Shown here: piece by piece, positions 46,934 through 57,859 of the stretch | Position numbering within the stretch: the first letter of the stretch is position 1 | Layout: each line of letters starts with the position of its first letter | Notes under the pieces: model-generated | The model's database searches: none | What the model saw: the letters and a program-made list of their open reading frames with translations, nothing else | What the model was told of the DNA's origin: nothing | Assembly (NCBI GenBank): GCA_036250195.1 | Contig: JAVHZZ010000008.1 | Coordinates: forward strand, 6,767,434 to 6,831,433 | Origin: Mixophyes australis | Taxonomy: Eukaryota > Chordata > Amphibia > Anura > Limnodynastidae | DNA: 64,000 nucleotides | Direction: 5' to 3' | Program-made: the position numbers and the translations under genes

Positions 46934-47788
46934 TAATTCTCTTATCATTCTTTTTCAAAATAAGCACCAAGACAGAACAGTACGGCCTTGCGTCGTACAT
47001 TCCATTAAGCATGAAAGTCATAAACAGTTTCATTTCTTGCAAAACTTAACTTCATTAAAGCTGTAGCATATAAATACAATCACAGTTGCTAGACTCCATT
47101 TTGTAATCCAGACTCCATTTTGTAATGCAGACTCCATTTCCAAACCATTCTGCATCAACTAGCACATACATCTGAGACGCAGCCTTACTCCACAAACACA
47201 AAAATCTGGCGTCACAACCAGGGATTGTAGAGCCGCCACGTTACACTTCATACATGACCTCCGCTTATTGTTATCCATTACAGAAAACTTTCAAAGGGAG
47301 CCATGTGACACAAATGGGTGGGGCATATCTGTCATGTGATCATGGAAAACCGATGTGTTCAGCAAGCAGGTGAGGATTTGAATTATTTAATTCATTACTG
47401 CAGAGTTCCACTGCTCCAACTTCTCCCATGTTCTACCAATATAAAATAAAATCATATCTCATGGATTCTTTAATGCTGGGAAGACGCGGGAGGAGAGGTG
47501 AAACGCGAAGATAGAGGGGGGCGGGGGATGGCAAATCGCATAAATTTGATCCCAACCCTGTGGGGCAAATGAGGCGAAAGCGTCATTTTGCAACAGGACT
47601 TGGCCTAAAATGATGCAATTCCCCGCAGATCAAGACTTGTAGGCTCCCATCATTAGGAAGTGGACAGGATGCGGGAGAATGGCTTTCTCTCCCGGGAGTC
47701 CGGGAGACCTACCCAGAATTCGTGAATCTCCCGGACACCTGGGAGAGGGGGCAAGAATACACTAATAGAAGGAGATAGCTCTATAAAT
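46934..47788. other. Noncoding stretch with short tandem and PBS-like word
   Basis: Three 19-bp units around 'AGACTCCATTTTGTAAT' lie at 47091-47147. A word resembling a retroviral primer-binding site (TGGCGTCACAACCAGGGATT) lies at 47207-47226. No LTR borders or gag/pol frames could be found. Positions 47660-47755 hold family-G-like 'CTCCCGGGAGTCCGGGAGAC'. Confidence 0.45.
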
Positions 47789-48086
47789 GCATAGGCAAAC
47801 TGAGGGGGGTTTCCTAGTGCCTGGAAACCCCCCTCCAAGCCTGGAGCACTGTATAATTGAGGTGGCTGGACCCTGCCCCCGCTTCACATGGCTCTGCTTG
47901 AAAACGGAGAGCTGCGTGCATCTAACAGTAGTGCACACAGCATTGCCCATGTATATTATGGGGATAGGAAGAGTTGGAGAGCAGCCAAACACTGTCTAAT
48001 ATTATAGCTACGCCCCCATGCATGCTGGTCACGCCCACTGGCGGTGTGGTGGGGAAACCCCCCTCTACAAATCCTGCGTTTGCCCC
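47789..48086 (+). mobile_element. Family D short repeat, copy D4
   Basis: Starts 'GCATAGGCAAACTGAGG' and ends 'CCTGCGTTTGCCCC'. It contains the family landmarks 'GTATATTATGGGGATAGG' and 'GGTCACGCCCACTGGCGG'. It is among the least-altered D copies. Confidence 0.92.
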
Positions 48087-48867
48087 TAGAACGGGGGGGC
48101 CTGTTTGCCCTAAGTACGCTGCTTATCGGTCCTTTTCACATATCTGGGCCGGGCGGCAAATATAAGATGTCATTTTTGCCTTTATCAAATCAGGTATTAA
48201 AACTGCAAACTCCAATAGACAGAACAAACCTTAGGACATATCTTCCCTACTTGTATTCTGTCTGTCACTATGTTTTTGTACTATGTCGCAGAACGTCTTT
48301 GTGCTCACGTGGATGTGACTCACCTCTTCCGTTACAGCGTTATCTCCATCCGATTGCACGGACCCTCAAGCTGCAGATAGATTACAACTCATATCGTCAA
48401 CGCTTTACTTGAATTTAATTATGCATTGATCTTTTGGTTTACAGCACACTGAAAATAAAAACACCTCCAGTGATTTGTGATAAGGAAAATGAAGAAAAAG
48501 AATAGATTCTTCTTATTCCCTGTAATGCTCATAAATACATTCAGACTGTGGCAGTGACACGTTCTCCGGAGAATTTAGCCGCTGAGAAGCGCGTTTCCGG
48601 GACACAGTGTGATACACATATTTACATTGTAAAAATGTAAGAATCAGATTGCTAGATATTTTGAAAGTATCTTGTTGCTTCTGAGTAGTTCAAACTTCTA
48701 GAACATCGAGTCACGTGTAGGAAGCCAAATTAATGTGCACCACAAAACGACTTGGTTTTACAGTCCTACATCTGAGTTGTCAGCTCAGCGCATATCATGG
48801 TTTACGCAAAAGTGTAAACCTTACATCGAACTTTAACCTTCAGCCTGGAGATGAGCAAAAGATTTAA
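48087..48867. other. Noncoding spacer, no gene seen
   Basis: No repeat or gene delimited. The 122-codon frame at 48044-48412 begins inside D4 and has no recognisable domain. Confidence 0.45.
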
Positions 48868-49464
48868 GGGGCATATTTAAGAAATAATGATAGTGCACTA
48901 TCGTGCACTTACCGTGAAATCCAGGTCCCAGAGTGTGTCCCGCATATTTAAGAAGGGTGCATCCCAGCAGATATCGTGGATATCTGCTGCTTTGCACTCC
49001 TTTTCGTTTTTGGTAGCAGTCACCATTCAATAGTATGGTGACTGCTCCCAGCCGAAGCTGAAGTACATTATCATAAATGAAAGATTTCAGTGCTGTCAGC
49101 TCTGCTCCGAAGAGCAGAGCTGGACAGCGCATGTGTGGAGGGATCACATGATCCCTCCCTGTCACTCACTGCTCCCTCTCTGCAACTATAGTTGAGATGT
49201 TTGTGCGCATGTGCAGTTCTTCGAACTGCACATGCGCAATTGCTGTAAGAAGAAAAGTGAAGAGGACGAGGAGGAGATCCGGAGACAGCGTGTTCCGAAG
49301 AGGGGGGTAAGTATGATTTTTTTTATCACAGAAACAGCAGTTTATTGGAACTGCTGTTTCTGTGCAGGGTTGTACATAAATTAGAGAAATAGTTCAATCC
49401 TTATCATTGCGATAAGGATTGAAAACTATTTTTCACTTTATGTGAACATTGATAAATGTGCCCC
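48868..49464. mobile_element. Multi-hairpin foldback element
   Basis: The ends GGGGCATATTTA (left) and TAAATGTGCCCC (right) are inverted with one mismatch. Inside are eight separate stem-loops in a row: 48889-48902, 48966-48988 (10-bp stem), 49015-49046 (12 bp), 49093-49129 (16 bp with one bulge), 49137-49158 (9 bp), 49204-49238 (16 bp, 3-base loop), 49327-49364 (16 bp) and 49393-49423 (13 bp). Apart from the single bulge the stems are perfect by eye. The element is about 597 bp with no coding capacity. A non-autonomous DNA transposon is the likeliest reading; I do not recognise the family. Confidence 0.75.
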
Positions 49465-50101
49465 TATAAACTGTTTCAAGGAACACTTGTTTCTTTACAT
49501 ACACGTATGGGTTTGGAAATTCACGCGTTTCTCTGTCGCAATTTGGCCTCAAATTTCGGCTTTGAATTCTCCTCATTTTTGTTCCTCCTGGAATGATTCC
49601 AAATTATACCCCAACCCCACCACAGAGCAGAAAACATCGCCGCCATTGTCACCTCAATTTTTTATACACTCGCTGTGCAAAAGGAAATCTCATTTCTGCA
49701 CTGTTCAGCGTCAGTGTGTCTACATCATACACCGTGCAAGGAACAACCTCGCTCCAGCCAAATCCTCCTCTCGGCTGTGCAAATGTCTGGTCCTCCGCCT
49801 AAGCCACCGCTATGCTCTTTGGCAGAAATATAGACGACCTTGCGCAAATCGAGGCGCGCGGCTGGACCAAAGCCGATTTCAAACTGCGCATTGGATGTAT
49901 TGCGCTTTGCAAATAATGTCCAGGGTGTAATTTCTGGTGCTGATTAGTGCATAAAAATAAACATGTTTAAAGAAAAAAAAAATAGACATTTTAGGTGGAT
50001 TTTAATAAGCAGGAACTGACACTGGGTAGGTGAGCAAAATACAGAGCAGGGCATTGTGGGACCATTGCGGGCATCGGGGACCCTGGCGGATCCAGAGAAT
50101 T
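49465..50101. other. Noncoding spacer, no gene seen
   Basis: A 162-codon plus-strand frame (49442-49930) spans this region. Its product has no motif I recognise and begins within the transposon end. Judged a chance frame, with low certainty. Confidence 0.45.
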
Positions 50102-50451
50102 GGGCAGCACGGTGGCGTAGTGGTTAGCACTTCTGCATCACAGCACTGGGGTCATGAGTTCAATTCCCGACTATGGTCTTATCTGTGTGGAGTTTGTATG
50201 TTCTCCCCGTGTTTGCGTGGGTTTCCTCCGGGTGCTCCGGTTTCCTCCCACACTCCAAAAACATACTGTTAGGTTCATTGGCTGCTATCAAAATTGACCC
50301 TAGTCTCTCTCTCTCTCTCTCTCTCTGTCTGTATGTGTGTGTATGTTAGGGAATTTAGACTATAAGCTCCAATGGGGCAGGGACTGATGTGAGTTCTCTG
50401 TACAGCGCTGTGGAATTAGTGGCGCTATATAAATAAATGGTGATGATGATG
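50102..50451 (+). repeat. Full-length tRNA-SINE
   Basis: 'GGGCAGCACGGTGGCGTAG' is followed by TGGTTAGCAC and GAGTTCAATTCCC, then the 'TTTCCTCCGGGTGCTCCGG' centre, a (CT)n/(GT)n tract, 'TTAGGGAATTTAGACTATAA' and the tail 'GGCGCTATATAAATAAATGG' with (GAT)n. One of the most intact copies here. Confidence 0.95.
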
Positions 50452-51606
50452 GGTCATTCCAGGTGAGTACAACTTGGGTTTTTATTTTAGCTCAACTCCT
50501 AAAACTAAATTTTACTAAATTTTACTTCCTGCGGTTAGACTGTAAATTTGACGCCTAATACGGCAATATTCCTAGCTATGCTCTATATACAAAAATGATT
50601 GAACAATTTTGAACTTAATATCAATTGTACAAAGTGTAAACACACCCACATATCACTGCTTATTAATAGATTGGGCTTCACAGGAAACATTTATTTTCTA
50701 CAACATAGAATAGGAATTAACGGGTTAGGAGTAAATAATCTTAACAGACCCAAAAACTACCGACAAGCCTATGGACACCGTCAGCGTAGTCCAATAAGGA
50801 GACTCATTCCCTTAGTTGGCTTTCAACAAAAATAAACAGCAGACTTATATCCAACTAAAATATGCTCCGACATCACTTCCAGCTAAAGAACTAAACTGAC
50901 AAGTGTCAAACATAGAACCAGTATGAAGACATTGTTACATACACGTTATACACACGCATGTTATCAATAGTTCAATCTTTACCACCCGCTCTGGACATTG
51001 AAAGAGAATTTACACAACACAGATTCTTGTTTGGCGACTGACAGGATGGAACAGAATACTGAAGAGCTGAAAAAAATCAATACTATGATAAAAGGCTGCG
51101 GATCCTTTAACTTCCACTTATATGACAAAACAAACAGCTGAATGATATCTTTTTTATTTTGCACAATTCGGGAAATACTATACTGTAGTTTTCTGGAGAT
51201 CTGTATAACTCACCATTCCACCCACTGTATTTCCTGTCTTGTGATATTTTCTTACCAATCAGATTCCTTTATCACTGATACATTGTAACAGACTCCACTG
51301 GATTTGTATAAAGCACTTATTGCTTAATTTTTTTTTTTCCACCTCTCAGTATATTGTAGAGGAAAAAGGTTTTCCTGATTTCTTCACCAAAAATATAAAA
51401 AAACCTTTTTTGTTTGAAATTAAATTAAACTCCGCCCCTGCTATATCGTAATACGTATTACAGCAACGGGGCATACCTGGCTGAAGAGAGCATTCTGGGA
51501 TTGAATGTGTCACATGATCAGAAATATAGCAGGAACGATACAATAGGGAGGGCATAGTTTTAGATCGTCTTTTTTCCCACCGGAATGATTTGTCTTAACA
51601 ATCAAA
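50452..51606. other. AT-rich noncoding stretch
   Basis: No gene or transposon recognised. Confidence 0.5.
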
Positions 51607-52346
51607 GGGGCATATTCAATTATCAGTGTCATTGTTTTTTAGAGCGTTAAGTCATTTTCCCATTGTTTTTCATAATTTTCGAGCAGATTAACTTTACCCG
51701 CGATTCAATTCCATTTTTAACGCTCCGTTTTTTTTCATGAAACGGTCCTCTCGCGCTCCAGTAGAAGGTCTATTGAAAGTATAGGGTGTGCGGGAGGCAG
51801 CCGCGTTAAAAGCTATTCAATTGTTTTTTAACGCAGCGGGTAAAACAGGCCAATATGCTGTTTTATCTCGCACCTCTTTGGGGTGTGTTAAAAATAAAAA
51901 ACCTCTGAAAAGTATTTGAAATCATGTAATAATGTGGAAAAAAAAGTTAAACTTATGTTTATCACTAATGCCTAACTTGTGTAAGCTGATTTTTTTTGTG
52001 AAAAAATATTAAAATAAAAAAAATATATAAAATCACTAATTAATTATATTTATGTATGTTGTTTGTACAAATATGAATGTAGTAATGTGTTTTGACATGG
52101 TATAGATGATTATATGGTAAAAAATTGTTAAATTAAAAAATATGCTAAAGAAAGTACTGTAATGTAGATATTATATCAATGTATCAATGTGTAATGCAAT
52201 ATAATGTATGGAAATGTATGCAATACCTTTTTTTTGTGTTATACATGACAGCATTAAATCTCCCCTTCACTCCCCTAAAATCTCACAGACACAATTTTAT
52301 ACGCGGCGGGGACAAAAAAAATCTCGCTATCAATTGAATTCCCCCC
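51607..52346. mobile_element. 740-bp element with inverted GGGGCATATTCAATT-type ends
   Basis: Left end 'GGGGCATATTCAATTATCAG'. The right end, inverted, reads 'GGGGGGAATTCAATTGATAG'. The interior is T/A-rich and includes a small foldback, 'GCGTTAAAAGCTATTCAATT' followed by GTTTTTTAACGC (51802-51834). No transposase frame. Non-autonomous; superfamily not assigned. The first bases resemble the ends of the multi-hairpin element at 48868. Confidence 0.7.
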
Positions 52347-53014
52347 AAACTATACTATTAATGTTACATTTTTTCTCAGAGACATTATTACCCTTATATC
52401 TTATATCTGTACAATAAGTATTTGTGCTATTTTTGGAAAAACTGCATTGTGCCCGGATATTACTGCTCAAAGCCGGAATAGTTCCATTGACTGTTATCTA
52501 TTTTAATTTAGCTATTTTCCTGTTTTCAAGCAGGTGAGCACACAGGCAATTCACATGTAGACACCTAATAAGCGAATGATCACTAAAAGATAAATATATT
52601 TCTATTTATAAATGACCCAGCACATAACATACTGGTAGAATTAAAAAGAAAACATTTAAATGTACCTAAACATGGGAAAAAAACACCTATTATATATATA
52701 TTCTGGATGTTGAATTTCTACCAGCACTGATTACAGGATCAGCAAATGGAGACATTTTAGTGCATAAGATTTGCATCTCATTCTGGAATCCATTCAATGG
52801 CCCAGCAGGAACATCACTTAATTGTTTCCCGACCAGACAAAAAAAATAAATTAAAAAATAAAATCACTTTTTTTGAATATCATTTTTAAACGTTTGGACT
52901 GAAAAAGAACTAGAAAATAACTTTAGTTCAACGGAACATTACAGAAAAAAAATATTAAATACATATATGAAAGAATCACACTTAAAGGTGCTTGTTAAAA
53001 TTTTTTGCACATTA
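52347..53014. other. AT-rich noncoding spacer
   Basis: No gene or repeat delimited. Confidence 0.5.
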
Positions 53015-53441
53015 AGGACCTCATTTAGAGTTGGACGCAAAGTCCGTTTAAGAAGTGTAGGAGTGGGAGTGTGCCGCAGCTTGGTAGGGTATTACGAGTG
53101 GCATGCAACCCCAGTTGCGTCCCACTCGTAATACCTTATCGAGCTGCGAGCAGTTCCTGCAGCTAGCTAACGCTTGCGCCACCTAATTCCTGACAACCAG
53201 CTTTAGCCCTGTTTTGACGTGTGTTGCGTCTGCGCCTCACTGCGACTAGGATGCATTTACATGGTCACGCCTTCACAATTCTGTGCTCCTCCCATTCTCT
53301 TGTAGTGAGTCGCAAGCTGTCGCAAGTGTTAATTGCGTCCAAGATGCAGGCGGATTTGGTGCTTTCTGCACTTACGTGGTAGTGTTTTTTTGGTTAGATG
53401 CACCTAAAACGGACTTTGCCTCCGACTCCAAATGAGGTCCT
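53015..53441. mobile_element. 427-bp transposon with ~35-bp terminal inverted repeats
   Basis: Left end 'AGGACCTCATTTAGAGTTGG', continuing ACGCAAAGTCCGTTT. The right end inverted reads 'AGGACCTCATTTGGAGTCGG', continuing AGGCAAAGTCCGTTTT. That is about 31 of 35 matching. An internal foldback, 'GGTATTACGAGTGGCATGC' and 'CCACTCGTAATACC', lies at 53089-53144. Non-autonomous. Target duplication was not resolved. Confidence 0.85.
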
Positions 53442-53839
53442 ATATCTCAGCCAAGAAGATAAAATTAGTTTGGGGTGAGGTTTTTGAAATTAGAAAAATA
53501 GGTGGAGAGGGCAGGTTTTAGGGTCTTCCCTTGCTGTGCGGAGGAGCCATAAAACCATTTCCAAAAGAAAAAGGTTGTCCGGTGCTCAGAAACAAATAAT
53601 ATATAAAAATCACTATGTGTCAGCATAAACATAAAGGAAAATAATGCCATTTTAACTCCGCAAAAGGATCACACAAGAGTGACACCTGTAATAAGAGCCT
53701 TTAATTTAGGTTACAAATAAAACTAAAGACGGCAGTATTTTAAAATGAAAACTGAAATGTTTTATCCAAAGAAAGGGCTGGCAATAAAGTGGTCTGAGGG
53801 TGGACGTGACTTTGCACTTTTGTACTGGGTGCAATTCTA
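53442..53839. other. Noncoding spacer, no gene seen
   Basis: No gene seen. The last ~130 bases may be a degraded left end of B4. Confidence 0.4.
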
Positions 53840-54402
53840 GTTTTATAGAAGGGACTGGGCGTATGCCCGTAGTCAGTGTACAGTAAGGGCGTGCCAAGCC
53901 CCAACGCAGCAGCAGTGTTCGATGCAAGCTTTGGGAATCTCTGAGATACATGATTGTCTGTAATAACATCTGCACCAGCTACAGGTCAGGTGTAAGTGCT
54001 GATTACTAGTGATGACGGCTGTGTATACAGCTAGAACTTGTGTTTCAGGAACAACATTAAACATGTATTTTATGTACAGTAGACATTAATAACATCTTAA
54101 TAAATTTATTTTACGGACAGAAAAAATTACAAAAAAATATATATTTTTTAAACTTTTATAATGTTTTGTCATTAATGATATTATTGACAGATACATTAAT
54201 TGAATATATTTTGTCTGTGTTTTGTGACTTTCTATCCCACATATGTATTGGACGTATCCTGCAGTGTATTGTCTGTTACAGCAGAGCGGACCTAGACCCG
54301 TATTCATCACCACAGACCTGCGTATGTCTGATTTATATGCATTTTTTTAAAAAAAAAATCGCACAATACGTCCGCTTTGGGTGTCTTAATGAATGGGGCC
54401 CT
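53840..54402 (+). mobile_element. Family B element (B4), left end degraded
   Basis: Contains 'GGCGTATGCCCGTAGTCAGT', 'ACCAGCTACAGGTCAGGTGT', 'GCTGTGTATACAGCTAGAAC' and 'GTATTGGACGTATCCTGCAG', and ends 'GTCTTAATGAATGGGGCCCT'. It supplies the uninterrupted reference for the point where L2 entered B1. Confidence 0.87.
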
Positions 54403-55006
54403 ACATCCGCATGACAAGAGAAGCTCCCGGCACCGGCTGCCTTGTGTGTGCACAGGAAGAGGCTGCGTTAATCCACAACAAGGATTTCTGCATAGCAACT
54501 GGTGTGATGTAAGTGCTTTGTGATAGAATAAGGAAGTTGCCGGTTTCCTTGCACTCATTTAAACGTACAGTTTGATATTTTGTGTGAACCGTTGCTCTGT
54601 GGGTTGGATTAGGGCGAAACTGAAAAGGCCACAGGGACAAAAATCAATCCAAGATGCTCATTAAACGGTAAATCGTCAATAATCTTTGTTGGTGCTTTTT
54701 AGCTTAGGCTTAGCGAGCTGTGATCCCACGGGCGCCCTGCACTACAGAGATCTCTCCTTTCTCCACCTCTCCAGCCGGAGGATTAACACTTTAAACACTG
54801 ATTTATTTTCAGCATTGAAACGTTTACGGATTATAGATTTAGTGTTTCTAAACTGGGATAATTACTACTGCTCTTAAGAGTGCACAGCTGTGAGAGGAAA
54901 GGGGTTTTCCTACAAGTTCACATTAAGCAAAATAACTGCCCCCTCCCTCCCCTTTGCTGATATACAGAACAATGATACAACAGGTGAAAGAGGCACAAAC
55001 ATTCTA
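54403..55006. other. Noncoding spacer, no gene seen
   Basis: No gene or repeat delimited. Confidence 0.45.
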
Positions 55007-55085
55007 CAACCAATCAGATGCTTGCTTTCATTATCATTTTCTCAATACAAAGAACAGCTGGATTCTGATTGGCTGCCACAGGTTA
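55007..55085. repeat. Family H-like inverted CCAAT pair
   Basis: 'CAACCAATCAGATGCTTGC' is mirrored at a distance by 'GATTCTGATTGGCTGCCACA'. It resembles the inner arms of families C and H without their outer ends. Confidence 0.55.
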
Positions 55086-55460
55086 CAGAACATTTGTGCA
55101 TATAACAGCTGGCAACATTTTAAGAATATTTCCCTGGGATGTTTTGCTGCTAAGCCGGAGCACCCACACAGGTGATGGAGAACTACAACACCCATCATGT
55201 CATGATTACTGAATGGGATAATAGTGTCTCGTTGGCGAAAGCTTCCATCCTATTTAACAAAAGATTGCAGCAGTACAAGTAACTTCTTTTGTTAACGGCA
55301 TTTCAAGAAGGCGATAACAGAAGATAATGAAAGAAAAAAATGCTTTATTATTTCAATAAACCATTTATATATTGCAATCGTTTTTAAATATTTTTACGAA
55401 TATTTAGCTATTTTTTGCTATATCATTTTGTTTTTTTGTTACTAAGTAGAACTGAAAGTC
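55086..55460. other. AT-rich spacer
   Basis: No feature recognised. Confidence 0.4.
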
Positions 55461-55463
55461 TAA

Positions 55464-55651
55464 GGGGTATATTTACTAAACTGCGGGTTTGAAAAAGTGA
55501 AGATGTTGCCTATAACAACCAATCAGATTCTAGCTGACATTTTGTAGAATGCACTAAATAAATGCACTAAATAAATGATAACTAGAATCTGATTGGTTGC
55601 TGTAGGCAACATTTCTGCTTTTTCATACCCATAGTTTAGTAAATATACCCC
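55464..55651. mobile_element. Family C palindromic MITE (C4) with possible TAA TSD
   Basis: The ends are GGGGTATATTTACTAAACTG and, on the right, 'TAGTTTAGTAAATATACCCC'. The arms carry 'ATAACAACCAATCAGATTC' and 'GAATCTGATTGGTTGC'. TAA precedes (55461-55463) and follows (55652-55654), fitting a 3-bp TWA target of PIF/Harbinger type. A 13-bp direct duplication ('GCACTAAATAAAT') sits in the centre. Confidence 0.9.
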
Positions 55652-56039
55652 TAAGCCTGGGGGCTATCAGTTCCACTGTACATGTGTACAGCAGGTAGCC
55701 GGATCATGCATGCATTGATCCATACTTCTCAACAATGGTGTCATGGCATGCCCACTAGGCTCTCCCTTCCTCCAACATTAATAAACAGAGATAAACACAT
55801 CTCAGGTGTCAGGACAGAGCCCTAAAATTAGAACTGTCCTGCTGCAATCGGGACAGTTGGGGGTATGGCTCAGATTGGCCTGGCTGGGCGGTGAGTTACC
55901 TTTCTGGGACATTATCACCGAAGCAGCCATTACTCAGCTGTCACTTTGAGACAATGGTGATAGGAGGTTTAATCACCAATTATTAACAGACCCCGAGTCT
56001 CCTGCACATTCTCAGTCAGACATAGCTCCATCCTAGACA
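55652..56039. other. Noncoding spacer
   Basis: GC-rich repeat-like words ('CTGTCCTGCTGCAATCGG') occur around 55830-55860. No gene seen. Confidence 0.4.
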
Positions 56040-56335
56040 GGGACAAATGCAGGATTTGTAGAGGGGGGTTTCCACACCACGCCACCAGTGGGCGTGACCA
56101 GCATGCATGGGGGCGTGGCTATAATTTTAGACAGTGCTTGGCTGCTCTCCAACTCTTCCTATCCCCATAATATACATGGGCAATGCTGTGTGCACTACTG
56201 TTGAGTGCACGCAGCTCTCCCTTTTCAAGCAGAGCCGTATGAAACGGGAGCAGGGTCCAGTCACCTCAATTATACAGTGCCCCAGGCTTGGAGGGGGATT
56301 CCAGGCACTAGGAAACCCCCTTGGTTTGCCTATGC
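56040..56335 (-). mobile_element. Family D short repeat (D5) with 6-7-bp TSD
   Basis: Begins 'GGGACAAATGCAGGATTTG' and ends 'GGTTTGCCTATGC'. It is flanked by TAGACA at 56034-56039 and 56336-56341, or CTAGACA if the last C is counted. This is the only D copy here with a clean duplication, and it sets the element borders for the family. Confidence 0.9.
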
Positions 56336-56659
56336 TAGACATAAACCCGACAACCACCTCCTCTCATCGGTGTCATAACTACCTGGCATACAGCTGCACT
56401 TACTGCTTATAGTCAGTAGGAAGAGCCCAATAGAAGCTAAAGACGATCAAAAGCAATTATCGTTTTTTTGTGTACTGAGATCCTTTGTTTTTAATAAAAA
56501 GGCCTAAATCCCAAAACATATTGTGATGTTTCATACGTCAGGATAAACTGTATTGTGCCACTATTTCGGAAAGGAGGACACAGCTATGGTTAATGAAATT
56601 CAGAAGTTGTTTGCTGGTTGCTGCCCTATTCTAAGTCATTATTAAGACACAATTAAAGC
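56336..56659. other. Noncoding spacer
   Basis: No gene or repeat delimited. Confidence 0.4.
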
Positions 56660-56746
56660 TTGGTTGCACAGTGGTTAGTATTGCTGCCTCTCAGCTCTGG
56701 GAGTCATTAGTTCGATTCCACCTGTGTGGAGTTTGTATGTTTTTTT
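56660..56746 (+). repeat. tRNA-SINE head fragment
   Basis: 'GTTGCACAGTGGTTAGTATT', 'CTGCCTCTCAG', 'TAGTTCGATTCC' and 'TGTGTGGAGTTTGTATG' match the tRNA-like head plus the first bases of the body. The remainder is lost. More diverged than the other copies. Confidence 0.85.
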
Positions 56747-57179
56747 ATTTTCCTCCCTAAGGAATATGAACAGAAGGAGATTGTAGGTAAGTAATCAAGA
56801 AACTACACTATGGAAGAAAGTTGGGGACATGTGTTGATGTTTGCTGATTGGTTCCTTTCCGTTCCATGGATTGTGATTGGCCTGATTCTCCAGCATTTTA
56901 TTTTTGTTAAGTGAACTTTGGGAGAGTCAGAAGTGATTTGTAAATTAATTTGCCGACTGCAAATCTCCAAAATCTCATCCAGCGATTCCCTTCCTCGTGC
57001 CAGTGCTGATATTATTCACTATTTACTGAACATTAATGACTTTTAAGGATATAAATAGATGCCTCTTTAGTCAAAATATAAATGTTTTAATTATTGACTA
57101 ATGTTTCCTCTTTAAATCACTTTATCTGTATAAAGACACATGCATCAAAGTAAGCAAAATGAACATAATGTCTGTTTTC
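56747..57179. other. AT-rich spacer
   Basis: No feature recognised. Confidence 0.4.
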
Positions 57180-57859
57180 TAAAAACGTACGTACATCGAG
57201 TATACGCACGTCCGTAATTCTACAAGGAGCGGATGTGAGGATACGTCTGGTGATGAATACAGGTCTAGATCCGCTCTGCTCTAACATACACTGCAGGATA
57301 CGTCCAATACAGATGTGGAATATAAAGTTCCAAAAGAATGCAAAGGAAACAAAAACTATTCAATTAATGTGAACTGTTAATAATATAGTCATTAAAGACA
57401 AAACATTAAAAAAAGGTTTCTGTTTTTTTTTTTTTAATTCCATCCCACCCATAAAATACATTTATTAGGATGTTATTAATGTCTACTGTACATATAATAC
57501 ATTGTTACAGTTTCTCCTGATTGCAGACACATGTTCTAGCTGTATACACAGCCGTCATCACTAGCAATCAGCACTTGCACCTGACCTGTAGCTGGTGCAG
57601 GTGATATGGCTGAAAACCACGTACCTGAGAGATGCCCAAAGCTGGAATCGGACGCTGCTGCGTGCACTCCAGCTTGGCACGTCCTTACTGTACACTGACT
57701 ACGCCCATGAAATCGTAGACCATAGTAAGTTAAAGATGAAGATGAATTGGCCGTTGCTGCGTTCTCTGGCGTATGGTTAGTTTCCTGGCGTACGCAGAGT
57801 GATTTTACGCAAAGCACAGCGCCTATCAGTATTTACGTGCCTTAATGGATCAGGCCCAG
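57180..57859 (-). mobile_element. Family B element (B5), nearly complete
   Basis: Holds 'AGGATACGTCTGGTGATGAA', 'CAGGATACGTCCAATACAG', 'TAGCTGTATACACAGCCG' and 'CACCTGACCTGTAGCTGGTG', and ends 'CCTTAATGGATCAGGCCC'. It includes the ~75 bp missing from B1 at the L2 insertion. Best family B reference in the window apart from its eroded left terminus. Confidence 0.87.

Noticed and set aside
49442..49930. 162-codon plus-strand frame
   Set aside because: It begins inside the end of a transposon, and its product has no recognisable motif. Treated as chance.
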